Part shown: positions 51,867 through 59,400 of the stretch, in pieces
How positions within the stretch are numbered: position 1 is the first letter of the stretch
Layout of the letters: each line of letters begins with the position of its first letter
Source: Rhizobium sp. 32-5/1
GTDB lineage: Bacteria > Pseudomonadota > Alphaproteobacteria > Rhizobiales > Rhizobiaceae
DNA: 64,000 nucleotides
Direction of reading: 5' to 3'
Assembly: GCF_029537235.1 (NCBI RefSeq)
Contig: NZ_CP120638.1
Coordinates: 2,594,501 to 2,658,500, forward strand
Position numbers and translations under genes: made by a program
The notes under the pieces: model-generated
What the model was told of the DNA's origin: nothing
Database searches by the model: none
The model's input: only the letters and a program-made list of their open reading frames with translations

Positions 51867-52199
51867 CTAACGAATTGTGAGCCGATAAACGTTGATGCCT
51901 GCATACCCCGGATTTTCGAGGCGTCCGACGCCGCATTCATAGTCGCCCCGCAATAGCTGCGGATCGTTATTCACCACCGCCATATAGCGAACTATTTCTC
52001 TGCAGCCGGCGACGCCGGCAACGTCCATACTGTTCTGGCTGATCGTCAGATCGTTGCGGTTGGGATAGTAGAAGGCATCGACCGTTTCCCAGGGAGCAGC
52101 GTCATTTTCCCAGAACAGATTGGCGATTGTCTTTCCCGGGCTACAAGACGACAGAAAAATCGCGCCGGTCAGAGTTGAAAAGATTTTCGTCTTCAGCAT
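51867..52199 (-). CDS. Small lipoprotein
   Basis: 110 aa. Signal and lipobox: TLTGAIFLSSC, Cys at about residue 19. The mature part has aromatic-rich NLFWENDAAPWETVDAFYYP and ends INVYRLTIR. No family recognised. CGGGAGC upstream supports the ATG at 52199. The frame continues past its amber stop. Confidence 0.65.
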   Translation of the reverse strand: MLKTKIFSTLTGAIFLSSCSPGKTIANLFWENDAAPWETVDAFYYPNRNDLTISQNSMDVAGVAGCREIVRYMAVVNNDPQLLRGDYECGVGRLENPGYAGINVYRLTIR

Positions 52200-52285
52200 G
52201 CTGTAGCTCCCGAGATGACCATCTGAGCATACTTAAATCCTTAAACCAGATTGCTGCATAGCTGGGACATGAAGGCAGCTGTTGA

Positions 52286-52579
52286 TTGCTCTCGACGCGC
52301 GCAACCTTACGGTGCTTGTCCAAGGCGAAATGGTACTGCGAATTGGCCTCCAGCCCGGTAGGACAGATCGTGAAGCGTTACGCTGAGGCGGCCGGGCTCG
52401 ATGTCGAGAAGCTATCCGGTCACTCGCTGCGCGCCGGCTTCGTCACATCGGCAGCCGAGAATCGGGCCAGCATATCGCGCATCATGGAAGTGACCCGGCA
52501 TCGCGATCCGCGGACGGTGGAAACGTATGTTCGCCGGGCCGATCGGTTTAAGGATCATGCTGTGGATGGATTTCTCTGA
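52286..52579 (+). pseudogene. Truncated tyrosine recombinase (integrase) C-terminus
   Basis: Only the catalytic C-terminal part remains: LSGHSLRAGFVTSAAENRAS (Arg of the HxxR box), MEVTRHRDPRTVETYVRRAD (second His and the nucleophile Tyr), then FKDHAVDGFL, typical of phage/ICE integrases of Rhizobiales. The first about 200 residues, including the first catalytic Arg, are missing. The frame opens with unrelated residues, so this is a decayed integrase and evidence of an older insertion. Confidence 0.75.
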
Positions 52580-52640
52580 ACCCGCAACTTTAAGTTAATT
52601 CGATACTGGTAATTTGTGCCCGAGGATCCGGGGAAGAGAA

Positions 52641-53476
52641 ATGCCAGACCAGTTCGAAGATATTTTGGGCGCCTCCAATGCCGAAGAAGTTAGCGCACCA
52701 CTGTATGACACGACAGATTCTTTGGAGGGCTTTGCCGCTTGCGTTGCGGCCTTAGCGTCGAAAGACGGCAAACTTTGGTATCGCGGGACTAGGCAAGCGA
52801 ACCACCATTTAAGCCCAAGCCTCTACAGACATCCGACGGTGAGAAAACCTGACGAACTTATAGAATTAGAATGGGAGCTGTTGTCAGAGTTTCGCCATCA
52901 GGCACCGCCTTTCGGCGGACGACTCCCTGAAAAGGATCTTGAGCTACTGTTTCTCATGCAACATTACGGCGTGCCAACGCGCCTTCTGGACTGGACTGAG
53001 AATCCTTTTGTTGCACTTTTTTTGCTTTAGAGAACGCGTTACAGGCGACGGCTAACGAACACGACGCCACGGTCTGGGTCCTTAATCCGCTGGAGCTTAA
53101 TGCGCGTGCTACTCGGCACCGAGAAGCGTCGCAGAGAGTATTTGGGGCATATGCTGATGAGCTCGGGGGATATCAGCCTAGCTCTGACGGCAAAAGAGTA
53201 ACCATGAAGCTGCCTTTGGCAATATTCGGCGTGCACAATAGCCCAAGAATTGTAGCACAGCGCGGAGCTTTTGTCCTTTTTGGAAAAGAAACTGAGGCCC
53301 TAGATAAGCACCCCGAGCTGAGTGGCGATCAGGGAGTGGTCGCGAGAATTGTAATTCCCGCGGCATCAAAAAGGCGGATGTTCTTGAACCTCTATGACAT
53401 AGGAATTTCTGACGTTGTGGTTTATCCCGACTTAGATGGGCTCGGCAGAGAAATCAAAAACCGGAAAGGGTTTTAG
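52641..53476 (+). CDS. FRG domain protein, frameshifted; first gene of an FRG-DUF262 pair
   Basis: The FRG domain lies in residues about 25-140: LWYRGTRQANHHLSPSLYRH and LLFLMQHYGVPTRLLDWTEN, where the (Y/F)RG and HYGxPTRLLDW motifs define the family. As written it ends at 53030. One T is missing in the run at 53017-53023. Restored, it reads VALFFALENALQATA, VWVLNPLELNA, GAFVLFGKETEALDK and ends at 53476, 278 aa. The function of FRG domains is not established; they recur in toxin- and defence-related genes. The next gene starts at once. The ATG at 52641 follows GGGGAAGAG. Confidence 0.88.
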
Positions 53477-53477
53477 A

Positions 53478-54647
53478 GTGAGCTTTCGTGTAATTCAAAA
53501 CCCTGCCCAGACTTTAACTTCATGGTGGGATGACAAAGAGAACATCGACCTTGAACCTGTTTATCAGCGTAAGGGACACATTTGGTCCCAAGCGCAAAGA
53601 CAGGGCTTGGTCGACACTATCCTGAATGGCTTCGACGTTCCAAAACTGTACTTCGCCGATTTCACGCTTTTAAACAGCAACTTGAACGACAAGCGAAAAA
53701 AATACGCAGTTATCGATGGAAAGCAGCGCCTTCTCTCAATTTTCGGGTTCTTCGAGGGCGAATTCACTCTGAACAAGGATTTTTTGTATTTTGATGACCC
53801 GTCTTTACAGCTCGGGGGCCTTTCATATTCTGACCTTATGGCAAACTATCCGAGGGTTGGCCGTCGCTTCGACAACTATAATCTGAGTGTAATGAGTGTT
53901 GTCACCGACGACGAGGCAAAAATAAGCGAGCTTTTTGTTAGATTGAACACCAGTAAACCACTTGTGGGTGCTGAGATTCGTAACGCTATGGTGGGTGAGG
54001 TGCCCAATCTCATTCGAGACTTAGTCCTTCATCCCTTTTGGATTAAGACTCGATTTAACAAATTGCGGGGCCAAGACAAGAACACAGCAGCGAAACTGCT
54101 TCTCATTGAACATACTGGAACGTTTGTCGACACGAAGAAGCGGCAGTTGGATAACCTCGTGGCGGAGGCAAACCGCAGGTTACCGGCCATACAGGCTGTT
54201 GGTGTCGATGATGAACCTGAAGATTTAGATGATGATACGCCTGTTACGGTCGATGACGTCGCTGAAGCTGCTATCGAAGCCGAAGATTCAGACGTAAAGC
54301 GCGCGGCGGGCCGTGTTGAGAGCGTTCTTGACCGAATGGAGAAACTCTTCATCGACCAGGATCCATTGTTAAACCAACAAGCGCAAATTCCAGTAATTTA
54401 CTGGCTGATACGTAACATTGAAGCGGACCAGTTGCGGCTAGTCAGACCCTTTCTAAACGAGTTTGAGAAAGAGCGCGCGGCAAACCGTGCTATTTCAGCC
54501 GGCGAGCCAAACCGCGATGCTTTTCTGCTAGATTTTGAGCTTATGTCACGAACCAGCAACGACCAGGCCAGCATCGGCGGACGTTACCGGATCATGAGAC
54601 AGCGTTTCGAACAATTTGCATCCGCAGCCCCGGCAAAGAATCCTTAG
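53478..54647 (+). CDS. DUF262 (ParB/GmrS-like) protein, second gene of the FRG-DUF262 pair
   Basis: About 389 aa. The N-terminal DUF262 nuclease/NTPase-like domain has LEPVYQRKGHIWSQAQRQGL, KYAVIDGKQRLLSIFGFFEG (the DGxQR motif) and ELFVRLNTSKPLVGAEIRNA. A helical C-terminal region follows after an acidic linker (EPEDLDDDTPVTVDDVAEAA). DUF262 forms the GmrS part of type IV restriction enzymes. Here no DUF1524 HNH domain is seen, so it is not a full GmrSD. GTG at 53478 gives a one-base gap from the FRG gene; an overlapping ATG at 53436 is also in frame. Confidence 0.85.
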   Translation: MSFRVIQNPAQTLTSWWDDKENIDLEPVYQRKGHIWSQAQRQGLVDTILNGFDVPKLYFADFTLLNSNLNDKRKKYAVIDGKQRLLSIFGFFEGEFTLNKDFLYFDDPSLQLGGLSYSDLMANYPRVGRRFDNYNLSVMSVVTDDEAKISELFVRLNTSKPLVGAEIRNAMVGEVPNLIRDLVLHPFWIKTRFNKLRGQDKNTAAKLLLIEHTGTFVDTKKRQLDNLVAEANRRLPAIQAVGVDDEPEDLDDDTPVTVDDVAEAAIEAEDSDVKRAAGRVESVLDRMEKLFIDQDPLLNQQAQIPVIYWLIRNIEADQLRLVRPFLNEFEKERAANRAISAGEPNRDAFLLDFELMSRTSNDQASIGGRYRIMRQRFEQFASAAPAKNP

Positions 54648-54747
54648 CGATACGGTGACTATCGCTACTCGTTCCGAATTGACTTAAACTTGTCCTCTGT
54701 CAAGTTTACGACGACAGCGAACGGTGGCGCCCTGGGGGTAATTTGTG

Positions 54748-54903
54748 ATGAGAATGATTGTTGCGATTGCGCTTGGTGCGCTTGCGGCTGTCAGCAAGTA
54801 AGGTGCTGTCATTTCCCCAACCGCCGGGGTCAGTTTTACAACCAAATTGAAGTCTCCCTCAGCGGAAGCGAAAGCCGAGGTCAGTGCCGTTGTGCCGCCA
54901 TAG
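54748..54903 (+). pseudogene. Possible small secreted-protein ORF with an internal stop
   Basis: In the 312-base gap after DUF262, an ATG with GGGGG upstream begins MRMIVAIALGALAAVSK, a signal-peptide-like stretch, then a TAA at 54799. The same frame continues GAVISPTAGVSFTTKLKSPS and ends at 54903. It may be a decayed small exported protein. The rest of the gap (to 54959) has an AT-rich end with no gene. Confidence 0.25.
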
Positions 54904-54959
54904 CTCTGTAGGCGACACTAGCTTGCATCGATTGCTTATCGATGTTGATGTAGCGGCAA

Positions 54960-55310
54960 TCAGCCGAATGCCGCTACAGGAGCTCGAACCGTGATATTGC
55001 CTTGACGAGGTTGTGCCTCGCTTAAACGCATATCAACATCGATACCAACCATGATCAAATAGTTCAACAATCTGTCCACGGTAAAATCTTTGAGTTTACC
55101 GCGCACAATATTGGAGATTTTGGCTTGATCGGTATCTAAAATCTCGGCAGCTTGCTTTTGTGTCAGATTTCTATGCACAATAGCATTTGAAATGTGTCGG
55201 GCGATATCAATCTTAAGCCGATCCTTGGCATCCAATTGGATGCCAAGGTCTGCAAAAATGTCGCCCGAACCTTTGACGATTTTCACGTCATCAAGTTTGT
55301 TGTCGACCAT
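54960..55310 (-). CDS. XRE-family antitoxin (HigA-like)
   Basis: A 116-aa antitoxin with a helix-turn-helix at about residues 45-100: HRNLTQKQAAEILDTDQAKI, NIVRGKLKDFTVDRLLNYLI. It would neutralise the adjacent toxin and repress the operon. It overlaps the toxin gene by 20 bases, in the order toxin then antitoxin, as in HigBA-type loci. Confidence 0.88.
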   Translation of the reverse strand: MVDNKLDDVKIVKGSGDIFADLGIQLDAKDRLKIDIARHISNAIVHRNLTQKQAAEILDTDQAKISNIVRGKLKDFTVDRLLNYLIMVGIDVDMRLSEAQPRQGNITVRAPVAAFG

Positions 55311-55677
55311 TTTTCTTAACCAACTTTCTCTTTGTCTGTTCGATGAAGTGATCTTCCGCCGCCTTCAATCGACGCTCAACCAAGTCCATCTCGTGCTTAG
55401 GCGTTGCCTTGCCGCTTTTTGATTTCTTTTTAAACGCATGGAGAACGTAAATCGTTTCTCCAAAACGGACCGTGTATACTGCGCGATATGTGTCGCGGTC
55501 ATGGCCCGAGATTACTTCCAAGACGCCCGCTCCTTTGAACATAATCAAGGGCGTGACATTGATCGCTCGCTCACCGCATTGCGCTTTAAAAAGCGCGAAA
55601 CCAACTTCTTCTTTTACATCATCAGGGAATTCGCGTAGATCATCCAGCGAAGAGCCCATAAATTGTATGTCTTTCAC
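55291..55677 (-). CDS. Gp49-like (DUF891, RelE/HigB superfamily) toxin
   Basis: 128 aa of the phage-derived Gp49-like toxin family, probably a ribosome-dependent mRNA interferase. Typical features: LREFPDDVKEEVGFALFKAQ, GVLEVISGHDRDTYRAVYTV, IYVLHAFKKKSKSGKATPKH, and a basic C-terminus. The start is the GTG at 55677 with AAGGAA upstream. It is coupled to the XRE antitoxin downstream. Confidence 0.87.
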   Translation of the reverse strand: MKDIQFMGSSLDDLREFPDDVKEEVGFALFKAQCGERAINVTPLIMFKGAGVLEVISGHDRDTYRAVYTVRFGETIYVLHAFKKKSKSGKATPKHEMDLVERRLKAAEDHFIEQTKRKLVKKNGRQQT

Positions 55678-55717
55678 GACTTGTATTTCCTTCCATTACC
55701 ATTTTTTCTGTTTTCAT
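55640..55717 (-). CDS. Possible 25-aa leader peptide overlapping the toxin start
   Basis: ATG at 55717 preceded by a strong GAAGGAGTG ribosome site opens a frame of 25 codons (MKTEKMVMEGNTSRERHTIY and five more), ending inside the toxin gene in another frame. It may control toxin translation. No homolog known. Confidence 0.35.
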   Translation of the reverse strand: MKTEKMVMEGNTSRERHTIYGLFAG

Positions 55718-55826
55718 CACGTCACTCCTTCTGAGGTGGCCACCCCTTATAAAAACAGGGGCGGTGCCGTATTTTTACGGCTGAATGCAATATGCTATAT
55801 TTGGCATAACAATTCAAGTGCTATTT

Positions 55827-55840
55827 TGCCAAATTTGGCA
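55827..55840. promoter_or_regulatory. Palindromic operator upstream of the toxin-antitoxin locus
   Basis: TGCCAAATTTGGCA is a perfect 14-base palindrome; a related half-site TTTGGCATAA lies at 55799-55808. XRE antitoxins bind such sites, so this is a likely autoregulatory operator. Also in the gap 55718-56017, CACCCCT at 55741-55747 and AGGGGCGGTG at 55757-55766 form an inverted repeat. No gene otherwise. Confidence 0.55.
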
Positions 55841-56017
55841 TGCAAATTGATCGCAGATGTGAGGCTCCGAACGAGCTCAGGTGCGATCGATATCCGTTGC
55901 AAAAACCAAAAATTCCTAGGCTGTAACGTCAACACTGCTAAGATTTCTGCTGAAGCGAACGTTTTTGCTGTCTTGAATTCCGTTATCGGTACTGATCCTA
56001 GGGGCTGGAGTAGCTAG

Positions 56018-56458
56018 CTAAGGCCCCGTCAGAACCGCTTGGTCGATCTTGCGGTCCATCAAGTTGAGCAGCGATCGACGAAATGTCTCAACGTCAGCGT
56101 AGTTGGTCAGAAATGATGTTTTCAGACGGTCGCCGTGTCGGCGGTCGTCGGCGATATCCACGCTAACAAGTAAGCCGCCGGTTGAATTGGCAGGGGCAAT
56201 ACGCACCCCCAATATCAGGTCGTCTCCCTCCAAATACCGAAAGCCCCACTGCGCGCTTATTGGTGATTCTAGTGCAATCGGAAAGGTTGTCAGGCGGTCC
56301 GCAAATTCAACGATATCCTGCCACTGCACCCAAAAGCCACCATTGCCAGCGAAGTGTTCGGTGGTCACTGAAAGAGTCAACCGACCGAAGTCGTCTCGGA
56401 TCGCATCCTTGTCCGGATCAGCGGGACTGTATTCGAATTTGAAAACCAATTCGCTCAT
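56018..56458 (-). CDS. Hypothetical protein, 146 aa
   Basis: Soluble, acidic, with mostly beta-strand-like stretches (FGRLTLSVTTEHFAGNGGFW, WGFRYLEGDDLILGVRIA, GGLLVSVDIADDR) followed by a C-terminal helix. The pattern recalls small immunity-type or uncharacterised proteins, but I cannot name the family. It is a lone leftward gene. Confidence 0.6.
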   Translation of the reverse strand: MSELVFKFEYSPADPDKDAIRDDFGRLTLSVTTEHFAGNGGFWVQWQDIVEFADRLTTFPIALESPISAQWGFRYLEGDDLILGVRIAPANSTGGLLVSVDIADDRRHGDRLKTSFLTNYADVETFRRSLLNLMDRKIDQAVLTGP

Positions 56459-56677
56459 GGCGGCAGTATCTAGCGCTGGCGCGACCGGCGCAAGAAGCCG
56501 GCGCTGAGCCCGGCCTTTTCAGTGCACTACAGAATGTCGAAAAGTTCGAAAATAGCGGAAAATTTGTAGGGGCGTCCGGTGAGCGCCGGCCCCCGCGGTT
56601 TGGTGTGCCCAGGGGGTGATCCGGGGTAGGGCAGGGTCTTGCCTTTCATGTTCGGCGGGTTCTATGCGCTTATGTGG

Positions 56678-56780
56678 GTTCATTAGGGTGTACCTTGAGA
56701 GAACCAATGATCTGCTGGTTCGATAAATATGTATTGACACCCTAATAGAACCGATCATAATGGAACCACCCTAAGCGAAC
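56678..56780. promoter_or_regulatory. Three-copy recombinase binding region (res-like)
   Basis: The motif ACACCCTAAT-GAACC occurs as its reverse complement at about 56678-56691 (GGTTCATTAGGGTGT), directly at 56737-56750 (ACACCCTAATAGAACC) and in a variant at 56766-56780 (ACCACCCTAAGCGAACC). All lie immediately upstream of the serine recombinase. This layout is typical of resolvase res sites that double as operators. The rest of 56459-56677 shows no gene. Confidence 0.6.
56734..56761 (+). promoter_or_regulatory. Promoter of the serine recombinase gene
   Basis: TTGACA, a 16-base spacer and CATAAT, 22 bases before the ATG. It is embedded in the repeated binding motif, so the recombinase probably represses itself. 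Confidence 0.6.
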
Positions 56781-56782
56781 CA

Positions 56783-57409
56783 ATGGTGTTTCCGATGTAT
56801 GTACGCGCCTACCTCCGAGCCAGCACGAAAGACCAAGATGCCAACCGTGCGCGGGAGGATCTGCTTCGCTTCGCCGACGAACGCGGCCTGAAGATCGCGG
56901 CCACCTACACGGAAAATGAGAGCGGCGCCTCGCTGCAGCGGCCCGAGCTGTTCCGCCTGCTGGCTGATTGTCATCCAGGCGATATTCTGCTGGTCGAACA
57001 GGTCGATCGCCTGAGCCGCCTCAATGCGGCGGATTGGGATCGTCTCAAGCGCGAGATCAAGGACCGGCAGGTTAAGGTGGTGGCCTTGGATCTTCCCACG
57101 TCCTGGATGATGGCTTCCGCGGACCGCGACGACATCCACGGTCGTATGCTCGACGCGATCAACGGAATGATGCTGGATATGCTCGCGGCCATAGCCCGCA
57201 AGGACTATGAAGACCGTCGGCGTCGACAGGCGCAGGGCATCGAAAAGGCAAAATCAACCGGCGTTTACCAAGGGCGGCCGGAGGATGCGCAGCGAAATGC
57301 AGCCATCGTTCAAATGCTGGCGAACAAGCAGAGCTGGAGCAGCATCATCAATGCGACGGGATGTTCGCGATCTACTCTAAGCCGTCTGGCTAAGCGTGTC
57401 GCTGCATAG
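56783..57409 (+). CDS. Serine recombinase (resolvase/invertase family)
   Basis: 208 aa. The catalytic domain has YVRAYLRASTKDQDANRARE (nucleophile Ser), YTENESGASLQRPELFRLLA and VEQVDRLSRLNAADWDRLKR with the active-site arginines. A long helix E and a C-terminal HTH (MLANKQSWSSIINATGCSRS, TLSRLAKRV) follow. It could resolve multimers or invert DNA at the upstream sites. ATG at 56783 or 56795 is possible; neither has a clear ribosome site. Confidence 0.9.
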   Translation: MVFPMYVRAYLRASTKDQDANRAREDLLRFADERGLKIAATYTENESGASLQRPELFRLLADCHPGDILLVEQVDRLSRLNAADWDRLKREIKDRQVKVVALDLPTSWMMASADRDDIHGRMLDAINGMMLDMLAAIARKDYEDRRRRQAQGIEKAKSTGVYQGRPEDAQRNAAIVQMLANKQSWSSIINATGCSRSTLSRLAKRVAA

Positions 57410-57455
57410 ATCGATGCCGGGCACCCTATTATATGCCCGGCATCGATAATCCGTA

Positions 57456-57776
57456 TCAGGCGGCAGCGGCAAAGGCCTTGGATGCCTGCCATTCTTCCAT
57501 GAACGTTACCAAGCCTTCCAGCGGCATAGCCGACGAAAAGACGTAGTCGTCGGCCGTCGCGACACTCGCACCAGGCAACCTAGCGTGAAGCGGAAACGTG
57601 CTGCTGAACGGCTCGACTAGGAAGTCTTCGCGACCGTCCGTCGATCGCGCGCCAATTCTCAGTGCTATACATGCCAGCCGATAAGATTGCTCGGCGTCCA
57701 CGATCTGCCAGACGTGCGCCAGCGGCCCGCCATCGATTTCGTAAAAGGGATGATTTTCGCTGTTTGCGGTGGTCAT
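57456..57776 (-). CDS. Hypothetical protein behind a structured leader
   Basis: 106 aa (MTTANSENHPFYEIDGGPLA, HVWQIVDAEQSYRLACIALR, MPLEGLVTFMEEWQASKAF). Family unknown. The start at 57776 follows AAGGAGAACC. The region just upstream is dense in inverted repeats. It is convergent with the recombinase gene. Confidence 0.65.
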   Translation of the reverse strand: MTTANSENHPFYEIDGGPLAHVWQIVDAEQSYRLACIALRIGARSTDGREDFLVEPFSSTFPLHARLPGASVATADDYVFSSAMPLEGLVTFMEEWQASKAFAAAA

Positions 57777-57789
57777 TTTCGGTTCTCCT

Positions 57790-57915
57790 TGTGCCGTTCT
57801 CAACGGCGATAGTGGTCTGGAACTGAGAACCGGGAGACCTCGGCCCTGCGCTTTTAGGCTTACGCCTTGGACATGGCGCAGGGGTTCCAGACCTGCCGGA
57901 GATCAACCCGGCAAG
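57790..57915. ncRNA. Candidate structured RNA or leader with nested hairpins
   Basis: GCCGTT-CTC-AACGGC at 57793-57807. A nested stem of GGTCTGGAAC (57814-57823) with GTTCCAGACC (57884-57893), inside it CCCTGCGC (57844-57851) with GCGCAGGG (57876-57883) and AGGC/GCCT at the tip. Then TGCCGG-AGATCAAC-CCGGCA ending near 57914. All stems are perfect. It could be a leader of the leftward 57456 gene, or an RNA on either strand. The rest of the gap up to 58128 is AT-rich with repeated ATATGCATAA/ATATACATAA words near 58045-58065 and no gene. Confidence 0.55.
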
Positions 57916-58128
57916 ATGGAACTAAAGCAAATCGGTTAACAATTCTATGTACAGAATAAGCTGATCGGCTCAATGCAGTCAAATGTTATTCAATTTTGCT
58001 TCCAAATAAGCGCTTGTATATTTTGTATTCCGATGGATGCCTACATTATATGCATAAATATACATAAAAATGTTTGACCGAGTATATTGGCGGGCTCTAG
58101 AGTCCGGTTCTGAGTAGCGGAGCCCGAT

Positions 58129-58425
58129 ATGCCAGAAGAATTCCTGACCGAGCCAGAAGTGGCGAAACTACTCAGATGCTCGACTTCAAAGGTGAAGCGT
58201 CTGCGGCTTGCCGGGAAATTGGATCATGTGCCCGGCCGCCCGGTGCTGATTTCATCAGCAGACCTGAAAGCGTATCTCGACAGCATAAAGGTCCACGCCC
58301 TGCCGGGAGACGGCGCCGAACCGCCAAGAAGTGCGGCCGCAGCCGGAGAAGCTGCGGAAAGCGCGCGAGTGGCATTCGCGAAGTACAAAGCGCGGGAGGC
58401 GCTCAAAGCGGGATGCAAGCGGTGA
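58129..58425 (+). CDS. Excisionase-like HTH protein, first of a tandem pair
   Basis: 98 aa. An N-terminal MerR/Xis-type winged HTH: FLTEPEVAKLLRCSTSKVKR and LRLAGKLDHVPGRPVLISSA, DLKAYLDSI. An Ala/Glu-rich helical tail follows. It is a DNA-binding regulator or excision factor of the mobile element. The following gene overlaps it by 13 bases and encodes a paralog. Confidence 0.78.
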   Translation: MPEEFLTEPEVAKLLRCSTSKVKRLRLAGKLDHVPGRPVLISSADLKAYLDSIKVHALPGDGAEPPRSAAAAGEAAESARVAFAKYKAREALKAGCKR

Positions 58426-58730
58426 TCCGGCTCCTAACGCAGGCTGAAGCCGCGAAACGCATGGGCGTGTCCGTGGAGAAACTGAAGCGTCTCCGAGGAC
58501 AGGGAATGATTTCGTACATTCCAGGCAGGCCGGTTCTTTTCGACGAGAAAGATGTCGATGAGTTCGCGGCAGCTTATGCCGAACGGAAAAGGGTAAAGGC
58601 TGCGTTGAAGGTGCCCGGCAGTCCTGAATATCTGGAAAAGAAACGGCAGGACGCGGAGGGCAGGCACTGCATGCGGATTAGAGTGATGATGATCCATCGC
58701 GAAATGGCCCGAAAACGCGGCGGGAAATGA
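58413..58730 (+). CDS. Excisionase-like HTH protein, second of a tandem pair
   Basis: 105 aa. The same HTH design as its upstream neighbour: LLTQAEAAKRMGVSVEKLKR, LRGQGMISYIPGRPVLFDEK, DVDEFAAAYAERKR. The tail is basic (MMIHREMARKRGGK). The shared GRPVL and KxKRLR pattern indicates duplication. The ATG at 58413 lies inside the first gene, implying coupled translation. Confidence 0.75.
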   Translation: MQAVIRLLTQAEAAKRMGVSVEKLKRLRGQGMISYIPGRPVLFDEKDVDEFAAAYAERKRVKAALKVPGSPEYLEKKRQDAEGRHCMRIRVMMIHREMARKRGGK

Positions 58731-58745
58731 TGACGGTGATGAAGA

Positions 58746-58997
58746 TCACTCGCCGAGATCATCTAGGTAATTCTGCGCTAGTTCGCTGATTGCGGTCTCG
58801 GCTTCTTCCAAACCCCAACCGACGCGCGCCGCATCCTTTGCAAGATTGATCAGGGCCGGCGACAGCTTGCCCCCGGCTGCCTCGACGAGGTTTTGCGCAG
58901 GAAGGCGCGTCACGGCCCGAAACGCGCTTTGTAGGGCTTCCTGGCAATCGATATCACGATCGCGATACGGGCCGTTTTCTTTGGGTCCAGGCAGCAT
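58746..58997 (-). CDS. Small hypothetical protein of the leftward phage-like block
   Basis: 83 aa, acidic and helical (IDCQEALQSAFRAVTRLPAQ, LVEAAGGKLSPALINLAKDA, ETAISELAQNYLDDLGE). No known family. AAGGAGA upstream supports the ATG at 58997. Last gene of the leftward block. Confidence 0.6.
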   Translation of the reverse strand: MLPGPKENGPYRDRDIDCQEALQSAFRAVTRLPAQNLVEAAGGKLSPALINLAKDAARVGWGLEEAETAISELAQNYLDDLGE

Positions 58998-59040
58998 TCT
59001 GGCTCTCCTTCTTCGAACTGAAAACGCGTATAGCTGACAC

Positions 59041-59400
59041 TCAATCAAAAGCACCATTGTTTTTAACGTTCGTCCTGCTGCGAGGCGCTTTGCTAGCCGC
59101 CAGTTGGGCTCTCGCACGAACGATTTCCGCGGAAATTTCGTCTGCGCTCATAGCTGCTGGATCTTTAGTTGGAGCAGCCTCGCGACCCTTCGCGTTCAAC
59201 AGATCGCCAACTTCCAACAGACTGCGAATTGCACTGGCGCGGGCCTGTGCAGGCGCTGAGGGGTCACGGCAGATTGCCAATGCGGTGTCGTATGCGACCC
59301 TCACCCCTTCCGTTCGTGCCTGGCGGATAAGGACAGCGCGGAGCCGACTGTCTTCTTCTTCTTCGATCAGCGAGAAATCAAGATCGGGTTCGTCAGTCAT
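59041..59400 (-). CDS. Small terminase-like hypothetical protein
   Basis: 119 aa. Helical region ARASAIRSLLEVGDLLNAKG and MSADEISAEIVRARAQLAA recall the N-terminal and linker helices of phage small terminase subunits, but no HTH is certain. The acidic N-terminus includes DFSLIEEEEDSRLRAVL. Its ATG overlaps the stop of the HGG-motif gene (TGATG). Function is a tentative inference. Confidence 0.5.
   Translation of the reverse strand: MTDEPDLDFSLIEEEEDSRLRAVLIRQARTEGVRVAYDTALAICRDPSAPAQARASAIRSLLEVGDLLNAKGREAAPTKDPAAMSADEISAEIVRARAQLAASKAPRSRTNVKNNGAFD

Noticed and set aside
53478..54647. Complete GmrSD type IV restriction enzyme
   Set aside because: The DUF262 half is present, but no DUF1524 HNH motif is visible in the gene or its neighbours.
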